Assembly: GCF_005116735.1 (NCBI RefSeq)
Contig: NZ_SWDB01000020.1
Location: 1-55,569 of the forward strand
Direction of reading: 5' to 3'
Length of the DNA stretch: 55,569 bases
Origin: Thalassotalea mangrovi
Lineage (GTDB): Bacteria > Pseudomonadota > Gammaproteobacteria > Enterobacterales > Alteromonadaceae
Both the position numbers and the translations under genes were made by a program. Below, piece by piece: positions 26,275 to 35,604 of the stretch (position 1 is its first letter; every line of letters begins with the position of its first letter). A model generated the notes under the pieces. The model saw only the letters and a list, made by a program, of their open reading frames with translations, did no database searches and had not been told where the DNA came from.

Positions 26275-27773
26275 CGCACTGCCCCCAGGTCGGCAGCAGG
26301 TTGAAACAGCCATTTTGAGGCCGCATCGGCTGCGCTAACGCTCAGTGAGGTATCTATCCCGAAATATATGTTGGCGAGAACCAAAATCCACATTGGAATT
26401 AACATCAGCACTGGGGCTTCTTTAATAGTCGTGTCCGTCGGATCAGCAGGCTCTTTGAAATAAGCCACCTCAAGAACTCGGCCAATATAAACAATCGCCA
26501 ACAAAGAACCTGTGAGTATCAGGAAGGCAATTAGCCAATGCTGTTGCTCAAGGGCGGCGGTGACTAAATACCACTTGCTGACAAAGCCAGCGGTAAGCGG
26601 TACACCGATAATGCTTAATCCGGCAATGGTGAAGGCCGCCATGGTCAGTGGCATGCGTTTGCCAAGCCCATAATACGCTTTGATATCGGCAGAACCGGTG
26701 CGAAATAATACCGCACCGACCGCCATGAACAGCGCGCCCTTCATTAATGCGTGGTTGAAGATATGCAGTAATCCCGCCATGAGGCCGGCACTGGTGACCA
26801 GGCTGATACCGAGTATCATATAGCCTATTTGCGCCACACTACTGTAGGCCAGCATGGTTTTTACGTTACTTTGCACCGTTGCCACGAACGAGCAGTTAAA
26901 GATAGCGACAATCGCCAGCACCAGTAAAATCACGTCCATCCCCATCTCGTGGAAGACGTACTCTGCACCATAGATGGTGAAGATAAAGCGCACCATGACA
27001 TACACAGCTACCTTAGTGGCGGTACCTGCCAAAAAGGCGCTTACTGCCGAAGGTGCGTGGGTGTAGGCCGGCGGTAACCACATATGTAGAGGAAACAGAG
27101 CTAGTTTGATACTGACCCCGATTAGAATGAAGGCAAGGCCAGTGTTGAGGGTGCGATTACTGTCGTACTCGGCAATTCTAGCCGCCAAGTCCAACATATT
27201 TAAGGTACCGGTTTTCATATACATCATGCCAACACCGATGAGTATGAATGTGGCACCAATGGTGCCCATTACCAGGTAGCGAAATGCTGCAGTAAGGGCT
27301 CGCCGGTCGGATGCCAGGCTGACCAGCGTATAAGTCGCGAGTGAGGAAATCTCCAGAAATACGAATAGATTGAAGGCATCACCGGTACTCAAAATACCCG
27401 ATAACCCGGCCAGGCAAAGCAGGTGTGCGGTATAGAACAGTGTGTGCTGATTGCGATCGATTTCTTTGTCGATACTTTGTTTCGCATAGACTAATACCAG
27501 GGTTGAAAGCCCGGTTACTACACTAAGAACCAGAGCGTTAGCGACATCGACTCTCATTTCAATGCCCCAGGGAGGCTCCCAACCACCGAGTGCGTAGCTC
27601 AAAACACCTTGATCCAGGGTTGTCAGCAGTAAAACAATCGAAATAAAAAAACTGAATCCACTAATCAAAGTGGCAAATAACCAGGCTAACTGGCTCCTTG
27701 CCAATAACATACATACCGGTGCACCAATCAGTGGCAGAACAATCGGTAAAACAGGAAAGTGCTGTGCAAACAT
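26271..27773 (-). CDS. mrpD: Mrp-type antiporter subunit D
   Basis: 500 residues, about 14 transmembrane helices, the standard MrpD length. Glu in FLEISSLATY, Lys in GVSIKLALFPLHMWLPPAY and Lys in GTATKVAVYVM mark the conserved proton channel of MrpA/MrpD and NuoL/M/N. The ATG shares one base with the mrpC stop. With MrpC and the fused MrpB it forms the core of the membrane antiporter that expels Na+ (or K+) in exchange for protons, supporting pH and salt tolerance in marine bacteria. Confidence 0.9.
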   Translation of the reverse strand: MFAQHFPVLPIVLPLIGAPVCMLLARSQLAWLFATLISGFSFFISIVLLLTTLDQGVLSYALGGWEPPWGIEMRVDVANALVLSVVTGLSTLVLVYAKQSIDKEIDRNQHTLFYTAHLLCLAGLSGILSTGDAFNLFVFLEISSLATYTLVSLASDRRALTAAFRYLVMGTIGATFILIGVGMMYMKTGTLNMLDLAARIAEYDSNRTLNTGLAFILIGVSIKLALFPLHMWLPPAYTHAPSAVSAFLAGTATKVAVYVMVRFIFTIYGAEYVFHEMGMDVILLVLAIVAIFNCSFVATVQSNVKTMLAYSSVAQIGYMILGISLVTSAGLMAGLLHIFNHALMKGALFMAVGAVLFRTGSADIKAYYGLGKRMPLTMAAFTIAGLSIIGVPLTAGFVSKWYLVTAALEQQHWLIAFLILTGSLLAIVYIGRVLEVAYFKEPADPTDTTIKEAPVLMLIPMWILVLANIYFGIDTSLSVSAADAASKWLFQPAADLGAVR

Positions 27774-28129
27774 CAGATTAGAGCATCCTTGTCTTTGAAC
27801 TCATTTTCCTCAACCGTTCCGTAAGCGCGCTTGATTCTGACAATAAGAGCCAGGCCGACTGCGGTAGTTGCAACCCCCACCACAATCGCGGTAAGGATGA
27901 GTACGTGGGGTAAAGGATTTGAATAGCTGGTTATACCGTCTGCCAGGATTGGTGCACTCCCCCCCGAAACCTTGCCGATGGAGATGTACATGATAAATAC
28001 CGAGGTTTGAAAAATATTAAGTCCAACCACTTTCTTTACCAGGTTATTAGCAGAAATAACAATGTAAAACCCTGCCATCATCAAAAATACGACAATCCAG
28101 TAGTTGTAATAGTCAACGATAAAACTCAT
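27773..28129 (-). CDS. mrpC: Mrp-type antiporter subunit C
   Basis: 118 residues, three helices, homologous to NuoK. The pattern of helix-loop-helix with GLNIFQTSVFIMYIS and PLPHVLILTAIVVGVATTA is typical of MrpC. Overlaps its neighbours by 4 bp and 1 bp. Partner of MrpD in the antiporter. Confidence 0.9.
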   Translation of the reverse strand: MSFIVDYYNYWIVVFLMMAGFYIVISANNLVKKVVGLNIFQTSVFIMYISIGKVSGGSAPILADGITSYSNPLPHVLILTAIVVGVATTAVGLALIVRIKRAYGTVEENEFKDKDALI

Positions 28130-29103
28130 TGAATGTTCGCCCTCTCTGCCTGACTGGCAAAACCATAAAAAATACTAAGGATGGCGGCAAAAACCGTCAC
28201 GCCAATACCAAACTCGATGACTATGATGCCGATATGCTGTCCAGCAACGGGATCACTGGCGAGAACGTTGTAATCCAGGAAATTACCACCGAAGAATAAA
28301 CCTGCCACACCGGTAGCTGCGTAAATCAGTACTCCCATGGATGCCAGTATTTTCAACAATTTTGGTTGTATCACTTGAGTTGCCAGCGGCAGGCCAAACA
28401 CTAAGGCGTAAAGAATGATCGCCGCTGCTGCGATGACACCTGCCTGAAAACCGCCTCCGGGTCCATAATCACCGTGGAATTGAACATATAAGGCAAACAC
28501 TAATATCAGAGGAATAATGAGTTTGGCTACCACCCTGAGGACCAGATGTGACTTCAGTCCGGATTCAATCGTAGCTTGGCTTTGTTTGGGTAATCCTAAC
28601 AAACTTAACACACCGATAGCGGCGGCGAATACAACGGCAGTTTCGCCCAACGTATCGAAGGCACGATAACTTGCCAATACCGAGGTAACCATATTGGGCA
28701 ACCCCACTTCCTGTGGTGATTCTTCAATATAGCGAGGTGCAACATGTTGATTGGCAGGATTTTCAGGGTCGCCGAACGGTGGCATATCTAAGGTGCCGTA
28801 AATGAGTGCCGCACCGGTCACAATTACCACCAGCAATGGCAGCAAAGCCGTATGACTATTAGCCTTTTCTTTGCGTCCGGTTAATGCCAATGTGCCGAGC
28901 ATCAGTACCGTGGCGATGCCAGCGCCCACTGCCGCTTCGGTAAACGCGACATCAACCGCATCGAGGTTGACGAATATCAGCGCCGATAAAAAGCTATATA
29001 TGCCAAAAAGCATGACCACAGCGAAAAGATCTTTGAGAAAGATAATCCGCAAGGCAGTTATCGCAAGCATACCGAGTAATACCAAGTCGATTAACTCTGC
29101 CAT
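28126..29103 (-). CDS. MbhD-MbhE-MrpB fusion subunit of Mrp-type antiporter
   Basis: 325 residues. Residues 1-75 look like an MbhD domain (DUF4040), with AFTEAAVGAGIATVLMLG; 80-170 like MbhE; and 185-315 are MrpB, with the signature GDYGPGGGFQAGVI. In classic Mrp operons these pieces are the C-terminus of MrpA plus separate MrpB. Here they are joined and the NuoL-like N-terminal part of MrpA is missing from this gene, presumably supplied by one of the extra NuoL/M/N-like proteins downstream. Overlaps mrpG by one base and mrpC by four. Confidence 0.82.
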   Translation of the reverse strand: MAELIDLVLLGMLAITALRIIFLKDLFAVVMLFGIYSFLSALIFVNLDAVDVAFTEAAVGAGIATVLMLGTLALTGRKEKANSHTALLPLLVVIVTGAALIYGTLDMPPFGDPENPANQHVAPRYIEESPQEVGLPNMVTSVLASYRAFDTLGETAVVFAAAIGVLSLLGLPKQSQATIESGLKSHLVLRVVAKLIIPLILVFALYVQFHGDYGPGGGFQAGVIAAAAIILYALVFGLPLATQVIQPKLLKILASMGVLIYAATGVAGLFFGGNFLDYNVLASDPVAGQHIGIIVIEFGIGVTVFAAILSIFYGFASQAERANIQ

Positions 29104-29429
29104 TAGCCGTTATCCTTGTTTTGGGTGTCTCGGATTTCCGCTAAGGTCAGCAGGCCACCATGTCTGGCGGATTTAGCAAGGGCATGTGAAGCTGTTGGGC
29201 TGGTAAGTAATAAGAAAACCAGGATAAACAAAAGTTTGATGGCAACCAAGTCAAAATCTGTGCGCAGAATCAGGCCAGAAATTATCAGTATGGTGGCGAT
29301 GGAATCGGTCACACTGGCGGCGTGTACCCGGGTAAAAAAATCCGGGAACTTGAATAAGCCAATGGCCCCCGTGAGACTGAAAAAGGCACCGGATATTAGT
29401 AATATGGTACTCAGGGTTTCCAAAATCAT
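29103..29429 (-). CDS. mrpG: Mrp-type antiporter subunit G
   Basis: 108 residues, three helices; FFSLTGAIGLFKFPDFFTRVHAAS in two parts (GAIGLFKFPD, TRVHAAS) is the MrpG signature. A charged tail of about 20 residues follows TM3. Overlaps mrpF by 4 bp. Confidence 0.9.
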   Translation of the reverse strand: MILETLSTILLISGAFFSLTGAIGLFKFPDFFTRVHAASVTDSIATILIISGLILRTDFDLVAIKLLFILVFLLLTSPTASHALAKSARHGGLLTLAEIRDTQNKDNG

Positions 29430-29716
29430 GAAGACTGCTCCTTGTCGCCTGGTTCACCGTCTGTTGCCGTATATTCAAAAAAACGCAGGACCGCAATCAT
29501 GCCGATGAAATTGATTAGGGCGTAAACGATGGCGATGTCGAGAAAATCAGGTCGACCACCGAGAAAGCCCATTACGGCAATGAACAAGGCGGTTTTAGTG
29601 CCAACCATATTAACCCCTAGGATACGGTCGTAAACGGTATCTGCTTTCAGCGCCCGGGCTAACGCCAATGCCATTACCGAGAGAATAGCTACAGAGGTTG
29701 CCGTTAAAACCAACAT
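29426..29716 (-). CDS. mrpF: Mrp-type antiporter subunit F
   Basis: 96 residues, three helices with DRILGVNMVGTKTA between TM1 and TM2, the family hallmark (DRI/L and TK). Shares one base with mrpE and four with mrpG. Confidence 0.9.
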   Translation of the reverse strand: MLVLTATSVAILSVMALALARALKADTVYDRILGVNMVGTKTALFIAVMGFLGGRPDFLDIAIVYALINFIGMIAVLRFFEYTATDGEPGDKEQSS

Positions 29717-30210
29717 TAGTTTTTATCTCCACTAATATTTGCAACGCTATTTGCCATCTTTCCACCTTGTAGCGACTTGATAGAATCCTCACGTAGGGCA
29801 TGTACGGTCACGTAATTGTCATCAATATCGACGCTAAGCGTGCCCGGTGTCATGGTGATTGAATTGGCATAAAGGACGCGAGAGTCTTCAGGGATGTGAG
29901 CGACAGGTAATTTAGTGGTGGTAGGAGATAGCCGTTTGGAACTTCCCCAAACAAGTTTGGCAACCTGTGAGCTGGACAACACGATTTGTCCCAAAAGCCA
30001 GGCAATGTAGCGGAAAAAAGGCAGGCTTAACGAAGGCTTTTGAGGTTGATTGTCTGTGTTATCCATGCGCCGGACTAAAACCACCACCAGTACCACAGAT
30101 GCCAGACCAAAGCTGAGTAGCAATGGCTTAAAGAATCCTGACAACAGTAGCCAGAATACTGCCAGTATTAATGTCCATGTTACTAAATATATTATTGTTT
30201 TTCTGTCCAT
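29716..30210 (-). CDS. mrpE: Mrp-type antiporter subunit E
   Basis: 164 residues, two or three N-terminal helices and a cytosolic C-terminal domain. ANSITMTPGTLSVDIDDNYVTVHAL is the conserved block (SITMTPGTL). First gene of the nine-gene operon mrpE-F-G-(MbhDE-MrpB)-C-D-D'-small-D''. The promoter must lie in the 455-bp gap to its right; no clear -35/-10 pair was found. Confidence 0.9.
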   Translation of the reverse strand: MDRKTIIYLVTWTLILAVFWLLLSGFFKPLLLSFGLASVVLVVVLVRRMDNTDNQPQKPSLSLPFFRYIAWLLGQIVLSSSQVAKLVWGSSKRLSPTTTKLPVAHIPEDSRVLYANSITMTPGTLSVDIDDNYVTVHALREDSIKSLQGGKMANSVANISGDKN

Positions 30211-30665
30211 AGCCGACTTTTAAGAAACCTCAATTAGTGAGACATTGCGCTATTTTTTACTTTGATTAATCGTTATTTCAGCGGTATAGGAATTTCTAGC
30301 CTAATTCGTTATATCGCCGGTTACAACCTTTACTGAACCACCTTAGAAAAACTGTATGTTACGTTTACCTGTGTGTTTAAAGTATTAAACACGGTTGCCA
30401 GGCAGACGTGCTCATCATTTTGGCACTTTTAAAGTAACCCTCTGATAACAATAGTAATGCTTAGTAGTATGCGAACCTTCACCTTCGCAAGCTCGTTGTA
30501 ACGCCGAATTTAGATGACTGCTGAACATGGACGTGAAAGGTTTGTAGCAGCAGAGTGGTTTGGCTGCTTAACCGGTGCGGTAAGTCCTGGTATCAACAAC
30601 CTGATGACTATAAATAGATTCGCTATAGTCACAAGCTACTTTATATTTAATATCTGGCAACGCAT
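30211..30665. other. 455-bp non-coding interval between the Mrp operon and the stress-protein gene
   Basis: No reading frame with family features was found. A 6-bp perfect hairpin (AGCAGC 30546-30551, GCTGCT 30563-30568) lies in it without a U-run. It must hold the mrpE promoter, which I could not place, and the 3' end of the stress-protein transcript. Confidence 0.5.
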
Positions 30666-31529
30666 CTATTTTTGACGTTCAATAATCAGAGAGTCTGTTC
30701 TTAAATGATGCATGACTTTTTCGGCAACGTTGCCAATCAACATACCTTGTATTCCACTTCGTCCCATACTTCCCATGATTACCAGTTCCGCTTTGAGTTC
30801 ATTGGCACAATGAGGAATTGTTCGTTCGGGTGCTCCTGCAGTAACATGGAAATTGACGTTTTTTAGGTTATGGCCATTAAGCAAGGTTGCGAGTTTGTCT
30901 TCCCCTTCAGCACGATGTTCGCGTGCGTACTCCTCAAGGTCAATAATATCCAGTTCTTTCATAATGTTGGATACAGGAAGGCTATATACCAGATGTATAG
31001 TGCAATCAAAGGTTCTGGCCCATTTCCCTGCCCATTCTAAGATCGCGTGATTTAATTCGTGATGAATGTCATCTTTGGCTTCCGGGTCAACGGCGGCTAA
31101 CACAGCTGGTTTGTGTTTCCAGCACTGCTGGCTGGCGATTAGAACGGGGACTCGCAAGTTTCTAATCAATTCCCAGTCGCATGGTGTGTGGAATAATGTT
31201 TCTGAACGATGGCCCGCTTTTATCACTAAATCAAAGGACTTATCATGACAATAATTGACTACCCAGGTAACGATATCATCGGTCACAATGACCTGGCTGG
31301 TGATTGTTCTTTTTTGTTCGGAATCTGCAAAGATGTTTTCTAAAGACGCTGTTAGCGCCTCGCTTTGTTGTTCTACACCAACACTATCAGGAGAATCGAT
31401 ACCATTGGTTTTTATAAAACGCACTACATCGATTTCAGCACCCAGGGGCGCGGCAATTTGGTGAGCCTTCTTTAAAGAACAGTGATCGGTTTCATGTACA
31501 TCGGTGATCACTAAAATTGATTTCGGCAT
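30666..31529 (-). CDS. Tandem-domain universal stress protein (UspE-like)
   Basis: 287 residues from the ATG at 31529, which has AGGGA upstream; the frame extends to 31583, but those 18 codons are read through a MITE-like repeat. Two Usp domains: 1-140 (SILVITDVHETD) and 150-287, the second with the nucleotide-binding type pattern GSMGRSGIQGMLIGNVAE. Cytosolic stress protein. It sits next to the antiporter operon; a link to salt or pH stress is plausible but unproven. Confidence 0.88.
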   Translation of the reverse strand: MPKSILVITDVHETDHCSLKKAHQIAAPLGAEIDVVRFIKTNGIDSPDSVGVEQQSEALTASLENIFADSEQKRTITSQVIVTDDIVTWVVNYCHDKSFDLVIKAGHRSETLFHTPCDWELIRNLRVPVLIASQQCWKHKPAVLAAVDPEAKDDIHHELNHAILEWAGKWARTFDCTIHLVYSLPVSNIMKELDIIDLEEYAREHRAEGEDKLATLLNGHNLKNVNFHVTAGAPERTIPHCANELKAELVIMGSMGRSGIQGMLIGNVAEKVMHHLRTDSLIIERQK

Positions 31530-31555
31530 AACTATCCCTGGAATCTGAAACATTA

Positions 31556-31656
31556 ATGCCAATCCCGTTAAATTAAAACTCACCCGTAGGGAGTTTGTCA
31601 GAGGCCCATTTACGGCCCTAACTCTGAGTTGTGCACAAACTTAATGTGATTGGTAT
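31556..31656 (-). mobile_element. MITE-like element, 101-bp copy upstream of the stress-protein gene
   Basis: Terminal inverted repeats: ATGCCAATCCCGTTAA (31556-31571, three substitutions) and TTAATGTGATTGGTAT (31641-31656, intact). The interior, read on the minus strand, matches the left part and the ACTCCCTACGGGTGAGTTTTAA part of the 38.9-kb copy but lacks the roughly 60-bp hairpin segment between them. No coding capacity. Confidence 0.75.
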
Positions 31657-31731
31657 CATTAATTTATCGAGTAAATATTATACAGTCAAGGCGCTGGTGG
31701 GAGAGGTAAGCTAGCTCTGGTGGGTGAAAGC

Positions 31732-31775
31732 GTCTTCCACCTACCACCTCACACTTCCACCTCCCAGTTCGCCTT
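31732..31775. repeat. 7-bp-period repeat after mutM, word GGTGGAAGTGTGAGGTGG
   Basis: On the minus strand, right after the mutM stop, comes GGTGGAAGTGTGAGGTGG, then TAGGTGG and AAGAC. The same word without the additional TAGGTGG heptamer lies at 872 and 1133, 30 kb away. This shows unit-wise expansion by 7 bp. Confidence 0.65.
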
Positions 31776-32591
31776 CTACCTTGCCTGGCACTTGGGGCAG
31801 TAGACCGTGGCCCGCCCCCCCTGTTTGATTTCTTTCAGTGTAGTTTTACAGCTAACACAGGGTTGGCCGCCGCGACCATAAACCTGCAATTCCTGAGCAA
31901 AATAACCTGGTTTACCATCGGATTGGGTGAAATCTTTCAGGGTGGTGCCTCCCTGGGTAATGGCCTTGGCGAGGACGGTTTTGATGATCTGGGTCAGGGT
32001 ATCGTATCGTTTACGACTAACCTTGCCAGCCGGCGTCGTTGGCCGGATACCGGCCTGAAACAAAGATTCATTCGCATAGATGTTGCCAACACCGACCACG
32101 ATCTGGTTGTTCATAATAAATGTTTTTATTGGTACAGCTTTATTGCGTGATTTTTCATATAAATAACCGGTCGGAAATTCATCGGTTAAAGGTTCAGGCC
32201 CTAATGACTGGAATAGCGGATGAGCATTAACATCGTCTTTCAGCCATAAAATGGCACCAAATCGCCTTGGGTCATTCAGCCGTAACGCTTTTCCTGAGGC
32301 TAACAGCAAATCGAAATGATCATGCTTTTTTACCGCCAGGTTAGCGTCAATCACCCTTATGGTGCCAGACATGCCCAGGTGCAATAACAGGGTGCCTTTT
32401 TCAGTTTTCAGAAGCAGGTACTTGGCTCGTCGTTCAACCGCGAGTATTTTCAGTCCGCGTATTTCCGCAATATCTTCAGAAACGGGCCAGCGCATCTGTT
32501 TATTACGCACAATGACATCGGCGACATTCTGGTTCAGAACATGGGGTTCGATACCCTGGCGACAGACTTCGACTTCAGGTAATTCAGGCAT
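31776..32591 (-). CDS. mutM: Formamidopyrimidine-DNA glycosylase
   Basis: Base-excision repair enzyme that removes 8-oxoguanine and formamidopyrimidines and nicks the strand. 271 residues. Catalytic Pro2-Glu3 in MPELPEVE, the conserved Lys in HLGMSG context, and a C-terminal zinc finger CVSC ... CPKC are all present. Followed by rpmG-rpmB-radC-coaBC in the enterobacterial order. A terminator between rpmG and mutM makes mutM a separate unit. Confidence 0.97.
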   Translation of the reverse strand: MPELPEVEVCRQGIEPHVLNQNVADVIVRNKQMRWPVSEDIAEIRGLKILAVERRAKYLLLKTEKGTLLLHLGMSGTIRVIDANLAVKKHDHFDLLLASGKALRLNDPRRFGAILWLKDDVNAHPLFQSLGPEPLTDEFPTGYLYEKSRNKAVPIKTFIMNNQIVVGVGNIYANESLFQAGIRPTTPAGKVSRKRYDTLTQIIKTVLAKAITQGGTTLKDFTQSDGKPGYFAQELQVYGRGGQPCVSCKTTLKEIKQGGRATVYCPKCQAR

Positions 32592-32802
32592 AATTTGCGT
32601 TCGGATGTATTTACTGCAGGTTGACCAATCTTATATGAATGTAGTGCCAATACCAATGTTCATTCAGTGACTGTTGGATAGAAGGGCAGGTCAGAATGTG
32701 AAAATAAATTGCAAGAGAACTGTTCCCTGTTACCCACCACACCTGAACCTGGAATGTCGGGATATCAGGGAGGTAATATCACGACGATATATATCCATGC
32801 AT

Positions 32803-32831
32803 AAAAAAACCCGGCAGGGCCGGGTTTTTTT
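32803..32831. terminator. Bidirectional rho-independent terminator after rpmG
   Basis: CCCGGC (32810-32815), AGG loop, GCCGGG (32819-32824), with A-run on the left and T-run on the right; the flanking A/T tracts also pair. It ends the rpmB-rpmG transcript on the minus strand. The 210 bp between it and mutM hold nothing I recognise. Confidence 0.85.
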
Positions 32832-32845
32832 GTAGCAAATATCAA

Positions 32846-33001
32846 TTACTTGATTTTTGCTTCCTTGTAGATCACATGCTTGCGAACTTTAGGATCAAAT
32901 TTTTTGATTTCCATCTTTTCAGGCATGGTCTTTTTATTTTTGTCAGTCGTATAAAAATGACCGGTACCTGCAGATGAAACTAAACGGATTTTATCACGCA
33001 T
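32846..33001 (-). CDS. rpmG: 50S ribosomal protein L33
   Basis: 51 residues, beginning [19 protein letters not shown] and ending [11 protein letters not shown]; standard L33 length. No zinc-binding cysteines, so this is the C-minus form. It starts 11 bp after the rpmB stop and is followed by a strong terminator at 32803-32831. Confidence 0.97.
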   Translation of the reverse strand: MRDKIRLVSSAGTGHFYTTDKNKKTMPEKMEIKKFDPKVRKHVIYKEAKIK

Positions 33002-33012
33002 GGTTTAATTCC

Positions 33013-33249
33013 TTAGATTTTTTCACCACGGGCACGGATGTCTGCTAATACAGCATCGATACCATTTTTATCGATAATGCGCATACCTTTAGGGGTTACG
33101 CGTAATTTTACAAAGCGGTTTTCGCTTTCAACCCAGAAACGGTGAGTTTGTAGGTTTGGTAAAAAACGACGACGAGTAGCATTCAACGCGTGAGAGCGGT
33201 TGTTACCTACCATCGGTTTTTTGCCGGTTACTTGGCAAACTTTAGACAT
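33013..33249 (-). CDS. rpmB: 50S ribosomal protein L28
   Basis: 78 residues from the ATG at 33249 ([17 protein letters not shown]). An ATG three codons earlier is not used in the family. The rest ([28 protein letters not shown]) is typical. First gene of rpmB-rpmG, with a good promoter at 33331-33359. Confidence 0.97.
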   Translation of the reverse strand: MSKVCQVTGKKPMVGNNRSHALNATRRRFLPNLQTHRFWVESENRFVKLRVTPKGMRIIDKNGIDAVLADIRARGEKI

Positions 33250-33330
33250 TTGAGTCACTCCAAAAAATATTTCAGCTCGAGCTATTTTCTCCCCAGGCCG
33301 TCGCCTACGGGATCCTGAAAAAGGCCGCAG

Positions 33331-33359
33331 ATTATACAGGCGCGTTTTCTATTGATCAA
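33331..33359 (-). promoter_or_regulatory. Sigma-70 promoter for rpmB-rpmG
   Basis: On the minus strand TTGATC (33359-33354), 17-bp spacer, TATAAT (33336-33331), start near 33324. A second TATAAT on the minus strand at 33407-33402 may be an additional upstream promoter. Confidence 0.7.
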
Positions 33360-33522
33360 GCTTTATCGCCTATAAAATAGACGTTTGTTGCTGGTGGCGC
33401 GATTATACTGATCTTTTGTTGAAAACAAAAATTAAAATCTGTGATTTTGCTGAATTAATCGTGAATAACTGCTGATTTTCTGAATGTTGGTAAATTCAAT
33501 GTTAATGAATAACAGGCTGACA

Positions 33523-34194
33523 TCACATGTCACCACATTCCGCGAACGAGTATGTCAGGTGCCCAGCAACAATGATGTGATCCAGAACCCGCACATCGAT
33601 TAGCGCTAATGCCTGTACCAGGCGTTTGGTGATTTGTTTATCAGCAAGGCTGGGTTTTACTACCCCGGAAGGATGATTATGGCTAAGGATGACCGCACAA
33701 CTTCCGAGTTTTAATGCCTGCTCAACAATCACCCTGGGGTATACGGTCGCCGCATCTATGGTGCCGTAAAATAACTTCTTAAAACTGATGACGCGATGTT
33801 GGTTATCGAGAAATAGCACCGCGAAGACTTCGTGCGGTTCGAGTTTCAGGGCGCCGATAAGGAAATGCTTGGTCTGGGTTGAGCTTTGCAGGGCTTGTCG
33901 TTGCGATAGCGGCTCCTGCAACAAGCGTCTGGTTAGCACCAGGCAGGCCTGAAGCTGAGCATATTTCGCTAACCCGGCTCCCTGCGACTGACAGAAACTT
34001 TGCGCATCTGCGGCAAATAGCGCCTGCAGGCTGCCAAACTGCTTTAACAGATTTCGTGATAAGGCCATGACATCGGTGCCACGACTACCGGTTTGAAACA
34101 GTAATGCGATTAATTCGCTGTTACTAAGATGCTCTGCGCCTTGTGTTAACAGTTTTTCACGTGGTCTTTCGTCGTTTGGCAGTTGTTTAATCAC
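33523..34194 (-). CDS. radC: RadC/YicR family JAMM-domain protein
   Basis: 223 residues. N-terminal UPF0758 helix-hairpin-helix part and C-terminal MPN/JAMM domain with the metal motif HNHPSG (SHNHPSGVVKPS). Despite its name its role in DNA repair is not supported; function is unknown. The start is GTG with GGAT about eight bases upstream. Divergent from coaBC, as in E. coli. Confidence 0.93.
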   Translation of the reverse strand: MIKQLPNDERPREKLLTQGAEHLSNSELIALLFQTGSRGTDVMALSRNLLKQFGSLQALFAADAQSFCQSQGAGLAKYAQLQACLVLTRRLLQEPLSQRQALQSSTQTKHFLIGALKLEPHEVFAVLFLDNQHRVISFKKLFYGTIDAATVYPRVIVEQALKLGSCAVILSHNHPSGVVKPSLADKQITKRLVQALALIDVRVLDHIIVAGHLTYSFAECGDM

Positions 34195-34337
34195 TGATTG
34201 TTATCCGTAACCTCTGATTACTGGTTAATTTCGCATCGTATGTTGGTACTTGCTAACATCTAACAGAGAAGATTAGAATACTCCATCAAATACGAAACCC
34301 GAGGGTTTCTCCTTAACGCTAAAATTAGCAGGTTGCG

Positions 34338-35564
34338 ATGCAATTATCGGAAAAAAACATTGTCATTGGGGTGAGTGGCGGCATTGCTGCTTATAAGAGT
34401 GCGGATTTAATTCGCCGCCTGAAAGAGCAGGGAGCCAATGTACGAGTAGTGATGAGTGAGGGCGGTAAAGCGTTTATCACGCCACTGACATTGCAGGCGG
34501 TTTCCGGCAATCCGGTTTCAGATAGTTTGTTGGATCCGGAGGCGGAAGCGGGCATGGGACACATAGAGTTAGCCAAATGGGCCGACTTGATCCTCATCGC
34601 TCCAGCCAGTGCCGATATCATCGCCAGGATCAATGCCGGCATGGCCAATGATTTATTGACTACCATTTGCCTGGCAACATCCGCGCCGATCGCTATTGCG
34701 CCGGCAATGAATCAACAAATGTGGCATACATCCGTTACCCAGGAAAATGTCGAATCTTTGAAGAATCGCGGTGTTCTGGTCTGGGGTCCCGGCCAGGGCG
34801 AGCAAGCGTGTGGCGATATCGGATTTGGCCGCATGCTGGAGCCCCTGCAATTATGTCAGCATTGTCTGGATTATTTTCTCTCTGACGGGGATAGCGATTA
34901 TCTTGCCGGGCAAACCTGGGTTATTACTGCAGGTCCTACTCGCGAACCTATGGATCCGGTACGCTTTATTTCTAATCATAGCTCCGGGAAAATGGGCTTT
35001 GCCATAGCTCGCGCGGCACAACAGGCGGGCGCTAAGGTCTACCTGATTTGTGGTCCGGTGCAATTAGCGACGCCGGCAGGGGTGGAACGAATCGATGTCG
35101 AAACGGCCATCGACATGCAAACACAGGCATTGCAACTGGCGTTAAAGACAGATGTATTTGTCGCCTGCGCCGCCGTTGCCGATTATCGGGTAGCGCAAGT
35201 CGCGGAACAAAAAATTAAGAAGTCTTCGCAGCAATTACAATTATTGCTGGAAAAAAATCCGGACATCGTTGCCAGCGTAGCGGCACTGGATAATGCCCCA
35301 TTTACTGTTGGTTTCGCGGCAGAAACAGAAAATGTCGAAACCTATGCTCAGCAAAAGTTGCAGAGAAAGAATTTACAAATGATTTGTGCCAATAATGTGT
35401 CGACACCAGGCCATGGTTTTAATAGCGATACCAATGCCCTGTCGTTGTATTGGCGAGGTGGGAACCTGAAATTGCCACTAACCAGCAAACAGGAGCTGGC
35501 TCGTCAATTGGTGCAACATATTGCCAGCGTCTTAAAAGAATGCCCCCAACCTGCATCTAAGTAA
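34338..35564 (+). CDS. coaBC: Bifunctional phosphopantothenoylcysteine synthetase/decarboxylase
   Basis: Joins cysteine to 4'-phosphopantothenate and decarboxylates the product, giving 4'-phosphopantetheine. 408 residues. N-terminal FMN flavoprotein CoaC domain ([16 protein letters not shown], catalytic-type His in [27 protein letters not shown] with substrate Cys) and C-terminal CoaB domain ([40 protein letters not shown]). AGG lies five bases before the ATG. Next step enzyme coaD is at 22.2 kb. Confidence 0.97.
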   Translation: MQLSEKNIVIGVSGGIAAYKSADLIRRLKEQGANVRVVMSEGGKAFITPLTLQAVSGNPVSDSLLDPEAEAGMGHIELAKWADLILIAPASADIIARINAGMANDLLTTICLATSAPIAIAPAMNQQMWHTSVTQENVESLKNRGVLVWGPGQGEQACGDIGFGRMLEPLQLCQHCLDYFLSDGDSDYLAGQTWVITAGPTREPMDPVRFISNHSSGKMGFAIARAAQQAGAKVYLICGPVQLATPAGVERIDVETAIDMQTQALQLALKTDVFVACAAVADYRVAQVAEQKIKKSSQQLQLLLEKNPDIVASVAALDNAPFTVGFAAETENVETYAQQKLQRKNLQMICANNVSTPGHGFNSDTNALSLYWRGGNLKLPLTSKQELARQLVQHIASVLKECPQPASK

Positions 35565-35604
35565 TCGGTGCATTGTGTTTAACCTAACCTAAATAAGAAT
35601 AACT

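Noticed and set aside
30211-30665. Hidden small gene or stable RNA
   Set aside because: No frame with a ribosome site and family features, and the only hairpin lacks a U-run.
31530-31583. Longer N-terminus of the universal stress protein
   Set aside because: The codons come from the MITE-like element; AGGGA precedes the ATG at 31529.
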